A stretch of DNA of 64,000 nucleotides, from positions 248,001 to 312,000 of the forward strand of contig NZ_WHUF01000006.1 of NCBI RefSeq assembly GCF_009380165.1. The letters are read 5' to 3'. Below, one piece after another: positions 18,334 to 27,455 of this stretch. Numbering within the stretch: position 1 is the stretch's first letter; each line of letters opens with the position of its first letter. This stretch comes from Rugamonas rivuli (GTDB taxonomy: Bacteria; Pseudomonadota; Gammaproteobacteria; Burkholderiales; Burkholderiaceae_D). Position numbers and translations under genes: made by a program. The notes under the pieces are model-generated. The model saw only the letters and a program-made list of their open reading frames with translations. It was not told where the DNA came from and ran no database searches.

Positions 18334-19911
18334 ATGGCTAATCGCGAAGAATTAGGGATCATCAGGGGGGCCCGCGCGGGAGACGCGGTATGCCAGCTGG
18401 CGTTGGGCAAGCTCTACCTGTTCGGCGGCGCCAGCTTGCCGCTCAGCCTGCCTACTGCGCTGCACTGGCTCAACCGCGCCGCCCTGCAGGAGCAGGATGA
18501 AGCCTGGATGTTGATCGGCAGCTACGTTCCTTTCGAACACGCCCAGCACTGCCTGCCGGCCGTGCTGTCCTGGTACGACCGCGCCTACGATGCCGGCGTC
18601 GAACAGGCCGGCCTGGTGCTGGCGCAACTGGTACTGAATCAAGCCGCGTCGCCGGCGGCGCGGCACGAAGCGTCGCATTTGCGCGACAAGGCGCTGCAGG
18701 CGCTGGAGACGGCCGCCCGCGCCGGCTCGGCCGAGGCGCAATGGCTGCTGGCCCACCAGGCCGGCGCGCAGCCGCCGTCGGCCGCGTCGCCGGCGCCGCA
18801 GCCGTCCAGGCGCGGCCTGGGCAGTCCACCGTCGCACCGGGCCAGCGCCCGCCAGCAGTGGCTGGCACGGGCGGCAGACAGCGGCCTGGCCGCCGCCCAG
18901 TACGCGGTGCTGGAACAAGCCTGGCACGGCGACCGTGCGGCGTTTTTACAACGGGCGCTGCCGCTGGCGCGCAAGTTGCTGGCCGACGCCCCGGCCGACG
19001 CCGAAGCGGCCCGCGCTGCCGACTGGCCGCTGGCGGCAGCCCAGCTGACCTTGCTGGCGCGCTGCGCCGAGCTGTACGACCAGCATCCCGGGCACCGTAC
19101 CGAATTGCATCACTGCCGCGAACTGGCCGCCTACGGCGGCGACCGCCACGCGCAGCTGGCGCTGGGCTTGTGGTTTGCCCGCATGGACGGCGACGGCAAG
19201 CGGCAGGTGGACGGCATCGCCGCCGTCAACTTCAAGCGCGCGATACGCTGGCTGACGCAGGCCGGCGAGCAGGGCCTGGCCGAAGCCTGGTACGCCTTGT
19301 CGCGCATTTATCTGAAGCCGGAGTTTTCCCAGCGCAGCGTGGCCGAGGCCCAGGGCTACCTGGAGCGGGCGGCCGACATGGGCCATGGCCTGGCGCAGCT
19401 GGAATGCGGCATGTATGCCTGGCGCAACCGCCGCACCGACGAGAACAGCGACGTCCGCGCCGCCTACTGGCTGCAGAAGGCGGCGGCCCAGGGCTGCGAG
19501 GAAGCCGAGGCGGCGCTGGCGCGCATCGGCGCCGCGCCCAAGGCATCGGCCTGGGCCGACGCGATTCTCGGCGGCATGCCGCGTGAAGTATTGGAAAGCC
19601 AGCCCTTGCTGGCGGCGCGGCTGGAGCTGGCCGGCTTGTTCGGCCTGAGCCGGGCGGAGGCGCTGCTGCTGGATGTGAAGGCGGCCGACCAGGGCCATTG
19701 CCTGGTGGTCGACATCCGCGCCAGCTACGGCCGCAGCAAGCGGCGCCTGATCCTGCTGCGCACCGCGCGCGCGCGGCAGGCGCTGGATCGCATCGGCCGC
19801 CTGTTCGACCAGCTCGACAACGGCCCGGACGGCCCGGAAGGAAATTACCGCCAGCGCCTGTACCGGCTCAAAACCTGGGGGACGCCGGCCGAAGACCGGC
19901 TGGCGGCCTGA
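18334..19911 (+). CDS. Sel1-repeat (SLR) protein
   Basis: About 525 residues from the ATG at 18334 (MANREELGI, GTGAG upstream); earlier in-frame starts at 18310 and 18181 add a basic, atypical tail. Several Sel1-like repeats are visible, e.g. ALHWLNRAALQEQDEAWM, RAIRWLTQAGEQGLAEAWYA, AQGYLERAADMGHGLAQLE and AAYWLQKAAAQGCEEAEA, which stack as helix pairs for protein-protein contact. The C-terminal 110 residues (DVKAADQGHCLVVDIRASY) form a separate non-repeat domain. No signal peptide is seen, so it is probably cytoplasmic. Partner unknown. Confidence 0.8.
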   Translation: MANREELGIIRGARAGDAVCQLALGKLYLFGGASLPLSLPTALHWLNRAALQEQDEAWMLIGSYVPFEHAQHCLPAVLSWYDRAYDAGVEQAGLVLAQLVLNQAASPAARHEASHLRDKALQALETAARAGSAEAQWLLAHQAGAQPPSAASPAPQPSRRGLGSPPSHRASARQQWLARAADSGLAAAQYAVLEQAWHGDRAAFLQRALPLARKLLADAPADAEAARAADWPLAAAQLTLLARCAELYDQHPGHRTELHHCRELAAYGGDRHAQLALGLWFARMDGDGKRQVDGIAAVNFKRAIRWLTQAGEQGLAEAWYALSRIYLKPEFSQRSVAEAQGYLERAADMGHGLAQLECGMYAWRNRRTDENSDVRAAYWLQKAAAQGCEEAEAALARIGAAPKASAWADAILGGMPREVLESQPLLAARLELAGLFGLSRAEALLLDVKAADQGHCLVVDIRASYGRSKRRLILLRTARARQALDRIGRLFDQLDNGPDGPEGNYRQRLYRLKTWGTPAEDRLAA

Positions 19912-19929
19912 GTTGGCATTGGCGCCGGC

Positions 19930-20793
19930 TTAAATCTCGATCTCGCCTTCGAACACCGTCACCGCCGGGCCGGTCAGCAGCACCGGCTGGCCCACGCCTG
20001 CCCAGCTGATCGACAACTGGCCGCCGCGCGCATCGACGCGCACCGGGCTGTCCAGCAGGCCGCGGCGGATGCCGGCCACCACGGCCGCGCACGAACCGGT
20101 GCCGCAAGCCAGGGTTTCGCCGACGCCGCGCTCGAACACGCGCAGCCGGATGTGGCCGCGGTCGACGATCTGCATGAAGCCGGCGTTGACGCGGTTGGGG
20201 AAGCGCGGATGGTGTTCGATCAGCGGGCCGGTCAGCTCGACCGGCGCGGTGTCGACATCGTCGACCACCTGCACCGCGTGCGGGTTGCCCATCGAAACCA
20301 CCGACATCAGCACGCTCTCGCGCGCGCCGCCCAGCTCCAGCACCAGCGGCCACAGCATATCGTCGGCCTGGCGCTCGCCGTGCAGGCCGTCGGCGTCGAA
20401 AGGCACGCGCTGCGGTTCCAGCACCGGGGCGCCCATATCGACGGTGATGCTGCCGTCCAGCTCCAGGCGCGGCGCGATCACGCCGGCCTTGGTTTCCACG
20501 GTGATGCTGCGCTGCGCGGTCAAGCCTTTTTCCGAGACGAATTTGACGAAGGCGCGCGAGCCGTTGCCGCACTGCTCGACCTCGCCGCCGTCGGCGTTGA
20601 AGATGCGGTAGCGGAAGTCGCAGCCCGGCTGGGTAGGCTTTTCCACCAGCAGGATCTGGTCGGCGCCGACGCCGAAGCGCCGGTCGCCCAGCAATTTCCA
20701 TTGCGCGGGCGAAAAGTCGATGTGCTGGTTGATGCCGTCGATGACCACGAAGTCATTGCCGGCGCCGTGCATTTTGGTGAATTTGAGTTTCAT
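19930..20793 (-). CDS. dapF: Diaminopimelate epimerase DapF
   Basis: 287 residues. DapF converts LL- to meso-diaminopimelate for lysine and peptidoglycan synthesis. Both catalytic cysteines are in place (EQCGNGSR and ACGTGSCA), as is the N-terminal KMHGAGNDFVV signature. It is the third gene of a tight minus-strand operon, starting 12 bases after the second acyltransferase. It converges with the Sel1 gene with an 18-base gap. Confidence 0.97.
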   Translation of the reverse strand: MKLKFTKMHGAGNDFVVIDGINQHIDFSPAQWKLLGDRRFGVGADQILLVEKPTQPGCDFRYRIFNADGGEVEQCGNGSRAFVKFVSEKGLTAQRSITVETKAGVIAPRLELDGSITVDMGAPVLEPQRVPFDADGLHGERQADDMLWPLVLELGGARESVLMSVVSMGNPHAVQVVDDVDTAPVELTGPLIEHHPRFPNRVNAGFMQIVDRGHIRLRVFERGVGETLACGTGSCAAVVAGIRRGLLDSPVRVDARGGQLSISWAGVGQPVLLTGPAVTVFEGEIEI

Positions 20794-20805
20794 CTGTGCC
20801 TGTGT

Positions 20806-21684
20806 TTACTTGGAACGCTGGTACAGCGAAGGTTCGCCGTTCGGGCGCGTCTTGAATCGTTTGTGCGTCCAGAAATATTCGGCCGGGGCTTCGCGCACGC
20901 GTTCCTCGATGAACTCGTTCATGCGGCGGGTGGCGGCGACCATGTCGGGACCAGGGTAATTGTCCCACACCGGATAGAATTTCACACGCCAGCCCTGGTA
21001 ATCGGGCAGGAAGGTGGCGATCACCGGCATCACCTGGGCGCCGGTGGTGGCGGCGATGCGGGCGGTGGCGGTCAGCGTGGCCGCCTCGATGCCGAAGAAG
21101 GGCACGAACTCGGCATCCTTTTCGCCGAAGTCCATGTCCGGCAGCATGAAGTAGGGCAGCTTGTCGCGCAGCGCGCGCAGGATGGGCTTGATGCCGTCCT
21201 GGCGGGTGAACAGCTTGACCGGCTTGAAGCGGGCGCGGCCGGCGCGCAGCACCCGGTCGAAGGTGGCGTTCTTTTGCTGCACATACATAGACGAGGCGCT
21301 GGCCACCATGGCGATCGAGGCGCCGGCCACGTCCAGGCAGACGAAGTGCGGGCACAGCAGGATGGTCGGCCTGGACGTCATTTCTTCCACCGGCACCGGG
21401 CCCGGCTCGACCTTGATCAGGCGCTTCAGCCTTTCCTCCGACGCCCACCACAGGATGCCGCGCTCCCACACGCTGCGCGAATATGCCTGGAAGTGGCGGC
21501 GGGCGATGTCGGTGCGCTCGGCCTCGCTCAGCTCCGGCATGCACAGGCGCAGATTGGTCAGCGTGATATGGCGGCGCGAACGCATCACCAGGAACAGCAG
21601 GCTGCCGACGGCGTCGCCGAAGCGGCCCAGCACCGGCAGCGGCAGCCAGTGCAGCAGCCACATAATCCCCAACAGCAGCTTCAT
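20806..21684 (-). CDS. Lipid A biosynthesis acyltransferase, LpxL/HtrB family (second copy)
   Basis: 292 residues from the ATG at 21684, whose start overlaps the upstream stop as ATGA. An N-terminal membrane helix (LLLGIMWLLHWLPLPVLG) is followed by the acyltransferase domain with catalytic motif HX4D (PHFVCLD) and the family segment PYFMLPDMDFG. It should add a secondary acyl chain to lipid A on the inner face of the inner membrane. It shares its operon with another copy and dapF. Which acyl position each copy uses cannot be told here. Confidence 0.92.
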   Translation of the reverse strand: MKLLLGIMWLLHWLPLPVLGRFGDAVGSLLFLVMRSRRHITLTNLRLCMPELSEAERTDIARRHFQAYSRSVWERGILWWASEERLKRLIKVEPGPVPVEEMTSRPTILLCPHFVCLDVAGASIAMVASASSMYVQQKNATFDRVLRAGRARFKPVKLFTRQDGIKPILRALRDKLPYFMLPDMDFGEKDAEFVPFFGIEAATLTATARIAATTGAQVMPVIATFLPDYQGWRVKFYPVWDNYPGPDMVAATRRMNEFIEERVREAPAEYFWTHKRFKTRPNGEPSLYQRSK

Positions 21685-22544
21685 GCCTGTTCTCCCGCCG
21701 TGGGCGCCGGGCTGGGCGCGTCTATGCCGGCCGGCACCTTGTAGCGGTTGTAGCTCCAGAAATACTGGCTGGGACTGCGCGCGATCAGGCGCTCCATGGC
21801 GTGGTTGATGGTCTGGGCCTGGTCGGCGGCGCTGCCTTCCAGCGTGCCGTCGAAGGGCACGAAGCGGATCACATAGCCGCGCCCGGCCGGCAGGCGCTCG
21901 GCGTAGGTGACGATGATGGTGGCGTCGCCCAGCTGCGCCAGCTTGGCGGGCAGCGTCATGGTGTAGGCGGCGCGGCCGAAGAAGCTGGCCCACACGCCTT
22001 CGCCTTCCTGCGGCACCTGGTCCGGCAGCAGGCCGATCGGCTTGCCTTTCTTGAGGCATTTGGCCAGCATGCGCACGCCGGACATATTGGCCGGCGCCAG
22101 CAGCAGGTTGTCGCGCGCGCGGGCGCCCTCGATCAGCGGCTTCAGCGCGGCCTTCTTGGGCGGGCGGTACATCACCATCAGCTCGGTGCGCAGGGCGATT
22201 TCCTGCGCGACGATTTCAAAACAGCCCAGGTGGGGCGTCAGGAACACGATGCCGCGGCCGGCGTCCAGCTCGGCCTGGACGATGGCCCAGTTCTCGTCGC
22301 TGGCGTGGCGCGACACGCGCTCGGGCCTGGCGCACCAGATGAAGGGCAGTTCGACGATGCTCTTGCCGGCCTCGGCGATGGCGGCCGACAGGTGCTGGGA
22401 ATAGCCTGCCTGCGCCAGATTGTCGCGCATGCGGCGGCGATAGGATGGCGAACTCAGGTAGACCAACCAGCCCAGCACGGTCCCCAGCGCGTGCAAAAAC
22501 GGCAAGGGGAAGATTGAAAGAAATCGAAAAATTGGAACAAGCAT
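21681..22544 (-). CDS. Lipid A biosynthesis acyltransferase, LpxL/HtrB family (first copy)
   Basis: 287 residues from the ATG at 22544 (MLVPIFRFLSIFPL), chosen because this is the usual N-terminus of the family; the frame is open to 22709 but that part lacks family character. The ribosome site is weak. Catalytic HX4E (PHLGCFE) and GLLPDQVP are present. It overlaps the second copy by 4 bases. The pair probably completes lipid A acylation; tandem copies are known in Burkholderiales. It is divergent from metK with a 195-base spacer. Confidence 0.92.
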   Translation of the reverse strand: MLVPIFRFLSIFPLPFLHALGTVLGWLVYLSSPSYRRRMRDNLAQAGYSQHLSAAIAEAGKSIVELPFIWCARPERVSRHASDENWAIVQAELDAGRGIVFLTPHLGCFEIVAQEIALRTELMVMYRPPKKAALKPLIEGARARDNLLLAPANMSGVRMLAKCLKKGKPIGLLPDQVPQEGEGVWASFFGRAAYTMTLPAKLAQLGDATIIVTYAERLPAGRGYVIRFVPFDGTLEGSAADQAQTINHAMERLIARSPSQYFWSYNRYKVPAGIDAPSPAPTAGEQA

Positions 22545-22568
22545 GAGTAATTCGTCTAATAGAAGGAG

Positions 22569-22601
22569 ATTTTGGCCTCTGTTGCCGTGCCAAAATTTTT
22601 T
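22569..22601 (+). terminator. Terminator-like hairpin upstream of metK
   Basis: ATTTTGGC (22569-22576) and GCCAAAAT (22589-22596) form a perfect 8-bp stem with a 12-base loop, followed by T-rich sequence to 22601 on the plus strand. No plus-strand gene precedes it. It may stop stray or short transcripts starting at a candidate promoter TTGGAA-N17-TCTAAT (22532-22560), or overlap the metK promoter. Confidence 0.45.
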
Positions 22602-22609
22602 AAGAAGCG

Positions 22610-22740
22610 TAAAATACCACGTATGAAGGATCCGCTGAGTTAACAGACAACTTGCGAAGCGGAATATAAATGTCGCTAAAGCGTCGCAAGCCGTATTGGT
22701 TAGCGACAAAACATTCTCAACCAGTATCAGGAGCTTGCGA
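22610..22740 (+). promoter_or_regulatory. metK promoter candidate and structured leader with start-codon occlusion
   Basis: A -10-like TAAAAT (22610-22615) would start a leader of about 118 bases. In it, GTCGCTAA (22672-22679) pairs perfectly with TTAGCGAC (22700-22707). The enclosed loop holds TCGCAAG (22684-22690), complementary both to CTTGCGA at 22651-22657 and to a second CTTGCGA at 22734-22740, which joins the ribosome site CAGGAG to the A of the ATG. Either pairing makes a pseudoknot, and the two exclude each other. A further stem TCCGCT/AGCGGA (22631-22636/22657-22662) borders the first copy. I recognise no named riboswitch class here. Confidence 0.55.
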
Positions 22741-23906
22741 TGTCAAACGATTATCTTTTCACTTCCGAATCCGTGTCCGAAGGCCACCCGGATAAAGTAG
22801 CCGACCAAATTTCCGACGCGATTCTGGACGCCATCCTGGCCCAGGATCCGAAAGCCCGCGTTGCCGCCGAAACCTTGTGCAACACCGGCCTGGTCGTGCT
22901 GGCCGGTGAAATCACCACCCACGCCAACGTTGATTATATTCAAGTTGCGCGCGAGACCATCAAACGCATCGGCTACGACAACACCGAATACGGCATCGAC
23001 TACAAGGGGTGCGCCGTGCTGGTGGCCTACGACAAGCAGTCGCCGGACATCGCCCAGGGCGTGGACGAAGGCGCGGGGATTGATCTGGATCAAGGCGCCG
23101 GCGACCAGGGCCTGATGTTCGGCTACGCCTGCGACGAAACTGCCGAGCTGATGCCAGCGGCGATCCACTACGCGCACCGCCTGGTCGAGCGCCAGTCGCA
23201 GCTGCGCAAGGATGGCCGCCTGCCATGGCTGCGTCCGGACGCCAAATCGCAGGTCACGCTGCGCTACGTCAACGGCCGCCCGGTGGCGGTGGACACCGTC
23301 GTGCTGTCGACCCAGCACGCGCCGGAAATGCAGCACAAGCAGATTGAAGAAGCGGTGATCGAAGAGATCATCAAGCAGGTCCTGCCGCGCGAGTGGCTGG
23401 TCGACACCAAATACCTGGTCAACCCGACCGGCCGCTTCGTCATCGGCGGTCCTCAGGGCGATTGCGGCCTGACCGGCCGCAAGATCATCGTCGACACCTA
23501 CGGCGGCGCCAGCCCGCACGGCGGCGGCGCGTTCTCGGGCAAGGATCCTACGAAAGTGGACCGTTCGGCCGCCTACGCCGCCCGCTACGTGGCCAAGAAC
23601 GTGGTGGCCGCCGGCCTGGCGCGTCAATGCCAGGTGCAGGTCAGCTACGCCATCGGCGTGGCCCGTCCGATCAACATCACGGTCTACACCGAAGGCACGG
23701 GCGTGATTCCGGACGAGAAGATCGCCGCGCTGGTGATGGAGCATTTCGACCTGCGTCCGAAGGGCATCGTGCAGATGCTGGACCTGCTGCGTCCGATCTA
23801 CGCCAAGACCGCCGCCTACGGCCACTTCGGCCGCGAAGAGCCGGAATTCACGTGGGAGCGCACCGACAAGGCCGCCATCCTGCGCGCTGCAGCCGGCCTG
23901 AAGTAA
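22740..23906 (+). CDS. metK: S-adenosylmethionine synthetase MetK
   Basis: 388 residues. Makes SAM from methionine and ATP. The signatures EGHPDKVADQISDAILD near the N-terminus and GGGAFSGKDPTKVDRSAAY near 260 are intact, with GNTVLAGEITTHANVDY-like strand order at 38-60. AGGAG precedes the ATG by 7 bases. It is monocistronic, closed by a strong terminator, and its leader has a striking set of alternative helices. The neighbouring ahcY and metF serve the same methyl cycle. Confidence 0.98.
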   Translation: MSNDYLFTSESVSEGHPDKVADQISDAILDAILAQDPKARVAAETLCNTGLVVLAGEITTHANVDYIQVARETIKRIGYDNTEYGIDYKGCAVLVAYDKQSPDIAQGVDEGAGIDLDQGAGDQGLMFGYACDETAELMPAAIHYAHRLVERQSQLRKDGRLPWLRPDAKSQVTLRYVNGRPVAVDTVVLSTQHAPEMQHKQIEEAVIEEIIKQVLPREWLVDTKYLVNPTGRFVIGGPQGDCGLTGRKIIVDTYGGASPHGGGAFSGKDPTKVDRSAAYAARYVAKNVVAAGLARQCQVQVSYAIGVARPINITVYTEGTGVIPDEKIAALVMEHFDLRPKGIVQMLDLLRPIYAKTAAYGHFGREEPEFTWERTDKAAILRAAAGLK

Positions 23907-23923
23907 TCGCTGTCCTCTGAATC

Positions 23924-23960
23924 AAAACGCCCCGGCCTGCGCCTGCAGCCGGGGCGTTTT
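23924..23960. terminator. Bidirectional intrinsic terminator after metK
   Basis: A 13-bp perfect stem AAAACGCCCCGGC / GCCGGGGCGTTTT with an 11-base loop. It serves metK on the plus strand and, one base past its stop, the small minus-strand ORF at 23962. Confidence 0.93.
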
Positions 23961-23961
23961 G

Positions 23962-24036
23962 TCATTTGGGCCGCAGCGGTGGCGGCGGCGGTGGATTGGG
24001 CGGCAGATATTTGTCGCGCTGGTTGTCCCTGTTCAT
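23962..24036 (-). CDS. 24-residue proline-rich small ORF behind the SLATT-like gene
   Basis: A perfect Shine-Dalgarno AGGAGG lies 5 bases before the ATG at 24036. The predicted peptide starts MNRDNQRDKYL and ends in a run with eight prolines and a basic tail (PLRPK). It begins 21 bases after the SLATT-like stop and ends one base before a terminator, so it fits as the second gene of a two-gene unit. No homolog is known to me; translation is a prediction. Confidence 0.45.
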   Translation of the reverse strand: MNRDNQRDKYLPPNPPPPPPLRPK

Positions 24037-24057
24037 GCTTTCCTCCTGATGCCACAG

Positions 24058-24570
24058 TTATTTGCCCGACCGGCTGGCGTCCAATTTCTGCTGGGTTTTC
24101 ACCCGCAGGCGTTCAGTCAGCAGCAGGTCGTAAGGGAATTCGGCCATATCGATCTTGTAGCGTTCCCGCAATGCCAGCAATTTTTCCTCGAAGTCCGCGA
24201 TGGAGAATCCTGCGTTGATTTTCATGCGGATAATCAGCGAGTCGATGTCGGCCCGCAGCGAGGCCAGGGTGCTGACCGAGGTCGCATGAACCTTGAGCCG
24301 TTGGGCGACCGAGAGTTCCTTGGACACGATCGCGAGCAAGGCGCTGACCGAGGTAAACAAGGGCCACAAAAAAGTATAGTCGCTATTTTTCCAGAATACG
24401 AGGCCGGTGAGCGCGGCTCCGCCGGATGAGATCGCCACGGTGATCTTGGTAATGCTGTCCAGCCATACCCAGCGCGCCAGCAGCGCCGTTTCGAGATCCT
24501 CGGTATAGCTGACGTTGTACTGCAGGTGGTGGGCTTCATTCCAGATTGCATCGCGTGGGTCGGTTGCCAT
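24058..24570 (-). CDS. SLATT-like two-TM protein
   Basis: 170 residues with GGAG before the ATG at 24570. Two adjacent membrane helices (about residues 39-60 and 68-84) are followed by a helical cytoplasmic region with the pattern HATSVSTLASLRADIDSLI and EEKLLALRERY, which resembles the SLATT domain (SMODS and SLOG-associated two-TM effector). SLATT proteins are thought to be membrane-disrupting effectors paired with nucleotide or ligand sensors. No SMODS, SLOG or TIR gene is nearby, so the effector role is inference. Hand counts of two lines give about 47-53 percent GC against about 65 in neighbours, suggesting a late arrival between metK and ahcY. Confidence 0.6.
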   Translation of the reverse strand: MATDPRDAIWNEAHHLQYNVSYTEDLETALLARWVWLDSITKITVAISSGGAALTGLVFWKNSDYTFLWPLFTSVSALLAIVSKELSVAQRLKVHATSVSTLASLRADIDSLIIRMKINAGFSIADFEEKLLALRERYKIDMAEFPYDLLLTERLRVKTQQKLDASRSGK

Positions 24571-24645
24571 GGCGCGCTCCGGGCAAAAAGATCACTATAG
24601 GCTGTCGGTATATGGTCTATTTGCGCAGTCGCAAAGTAGAATTTC

Positions 24646-24676
24646 TTGCGCCTGTCATACGCAACGGTGCTAAAAT
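24646..24676 (+). promoter_or_regulatory. ahcY: Candidate ahcY promoter
   Basis: TTGCGC (24646-24651) and TAAAAT (24671-24676) are separated by 19 bases. A start about 7 bases after the -10 would put the RNA 5' end at the first base of the SAH riboswitch, which supports the -10 call. The -35 is weak. Confidence 0.45.
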
Positions 24677-24683
24677 GCGCCTT

Positions 24684-24744
24684 CCGAGGAGCGTTGCGAC
24701 GAATCACGAATTCGCCAGGCTCGGAGTCCCAAACCGCGCTCACG
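24684..24744 (+). ncRNA. SAH riboswitch
   Basis: The sequence follows the S-adenosylhomocysteine riboswitch consensus in order: CCGAGGAGCG at the 5' side, TTGCGAC, then CCAGGCTCGG, and a 3' CGCGCTCACG. CCGAG (24684-24688) pairs with CTCGG (24720-24724), and GAGCG near 24689-24693 can pair with CGCTC (24737-24741) as the pseudoknot. The known class activates ahcY when SAH accumulates. It sits 33 bases before the ahcY start. Confidence 0.92.
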
Positions 24745-24776
24745 TTACTTTTTTCAACACATGAAAGGAGGGCGTG

Positions 24777-26204
<1,428 letters not shown>

Positions 26205-26221
26205 TCTGCCGGTATGAAGCG

Positions 26222-26250
26222 GGGCCGGCGGAATCGCCGGCCCTGTTTTT
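26222..26250 (+). terminator. Intrinsic terminator between ahcY and the holin-like gene
   Basis: GGGCCGGCG (26222-26230) and CGCCGGCCC (26235-26243) form a perfect 9-bp stem with loop GAAT, then TGTTTTT. It should greatly cut expression of the two genes behind ahcY unless they have their own promoter. Confidence 0.9.
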
Positions 26251-26281
26251 ATCCAGTCCTTTTTTGCAGCGAGTTCACTTT

Positions 26282-26632
26282 ATGCGTTTGGTCCTTACCT
26301 GGTTAATCAATGCAATTGCCTTGCTGGCAGTTCCCTACCTGATGCATTCCGTCGATGTCACAAGCATAGGCGCAGCCCTCGTCGCGGCTCTTGTACTGGG
26401 CCTGGTCAATACGCTGATACGCCCCGTGCTGTTGTTGCTGACGTTGCCCGTGACCGTGGTGTCGCTGGGCCTGTTCATCTTCATCATCAACGGTTTCATG
26501 TTCTGGCTGGTCGCCCAATGGGTGGACGGCTTCCACGTCGATAGCTTCGCGTCGGCGATCGGTGGCGCACTGTTGTACAGCGTGATTTCCTGGGCCCTGT
26601 CTACCTTACTTTTGAAGAAGTCAGATGGCTAA
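26282..26632 (+). CDS. Phage-holin-family-IV-like membrane protein (COG1950)
   Basis: 116 residues with four hydrophobic segments (about 3-22, 28-52, 56-78 and 88-112) and the family motif LVNTLIRPVLLLLTLPVT. This YvlD/holin-superfamily-IV group is widespread in cellular genomes and is not evidence of a phage here. Start at 26282 (MRLVLTWL). It overlaps metF by 8 bases, so the two are translated together; in many betaproteobacteria this gene stands between ahcY and metF. Function unknown. Confidence 0.85.
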   Translation: MRLVLTWLINAIALLAVPYLMHSVDVTSIGAALVAALVLGLVNTLIRPVLLLLTLPVTVVSLGLFIFIINGFMFWLVAQWVDGFHVDSFASAIGGALLYSVISWALSTLLLKKSDG

Positions 26633-27455
26633 TCATAATTTCAGTATCGAATTCTTTCCGCCCAAGACGGCGGAGGGTGCGGAAAAGCTGCGCATCACGC
26701 GCGCCAAGCTGTCCGAGCTCAAACCCAAATATTTTTCCGTGACCTTCGGCGCCGGCGGCAGCACGCAGCGCGGCACGCTCGACACTGTGGTGGAAATCCT
26801 GGCCGCCGGTGAAGACGCCGCTCCCCACCTGTCCTGCGTCGGCGGCACGCGCGAATCGATCCGCGAGATCCTCACGGAATTCAAGTCGCACAACATCAAG
26901 CGCATCGTCGCGCTGCGCGGCGACCTGCCGAGCGGCTACGGCGCGGCCGGCGAGTTCCGTTACGCGAACGAGCTGGTGGAGTTCATCCGCCAGGAGACCG
27001 GCGAATGGTTCCACATCGAAGTGGCGGCCTATCCGGAAGTGCACCCGCAGGCCAAGTCGCCGCAGGACGACCTGCTGGCGTTCGAGCGCAAAGTGAAGGC
27101 CGGCGCCAATGCCGCCATCACCCAGTACTTCTACAACGCCGACGCCTACTTCCAGTTCGTCGAGCAGACCCGCAAGCTTGGCATCGACGTGCCTATCGTG
27201 GCCGGCATCATGCCGATCACGAACTACACGCAGCTGATGCGCTTCTCCGACATGTGCGGCGCCGAGATCCCGCGCTGGGTGCGATTGAAGCTGGCCAGTT
27301 TCGGCGACGACAGCGCCTCGATCAAGGCCTTCGGCCTGGACGTGGTGACGGCGCTATGCGAACGCCTGCTGGCGGGCGGCGCCCCCGGCCTGCACTTCTA
27401 CAGCATGAACCAGGCCGCGGCCACTACCGCGTTGTGGCAGCGTCTAGTTCCGTGA
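26625..27455 (+). CDS. metF: Methylenetetrahydrofolate reductase MetF
   Basis: 276 residues. Reduces 5,10-methylene-THF to 5-methyl-THF for methionine synthesis, using FAD. The N-terminal SIEFFPPKT motif (with Glu9), YFSVTFGAGGS, ALRGDLPSG and AAITQYFYNAD segments are those of MetF. It starts inside the previous gene and completes the SAM-cycle unit ahcY-holin-metF. Its final 32 bases overlap the convergent cyclo-ligase gene. Confidence 0.96.
   Translation: MANHNFSIEFFPPKTAEGAEKLRITRAKLSELKPKYFSVTFGAGGSTQRGTLDTVVEILAAGEDAAPHLSCVGGTRESIREILTEFKSHNIKRIVALRGDLPSGYGAAGEFRYANELVEFIRQETGEWFHIEVAAYPEVHPQAKSPQDDLLAFERKVKAGANAAITQYFYNADAYFQFVEQTRKLGIDVPIVAGIMPITNYTQLMRFSDMCGAEIPRWVRLKLASFGDDSASIKAFGLDVVTALCERLLAGGAPGLHFYSMNQAAATTALWQRLVP

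Noticed and set aside
26282..26632. Holin-like gene as a sign of prophage
   Set aside because: The family is common in cellular genomes and sits here within a metabolic operon; no integrase, capsid or lysis genes are near.
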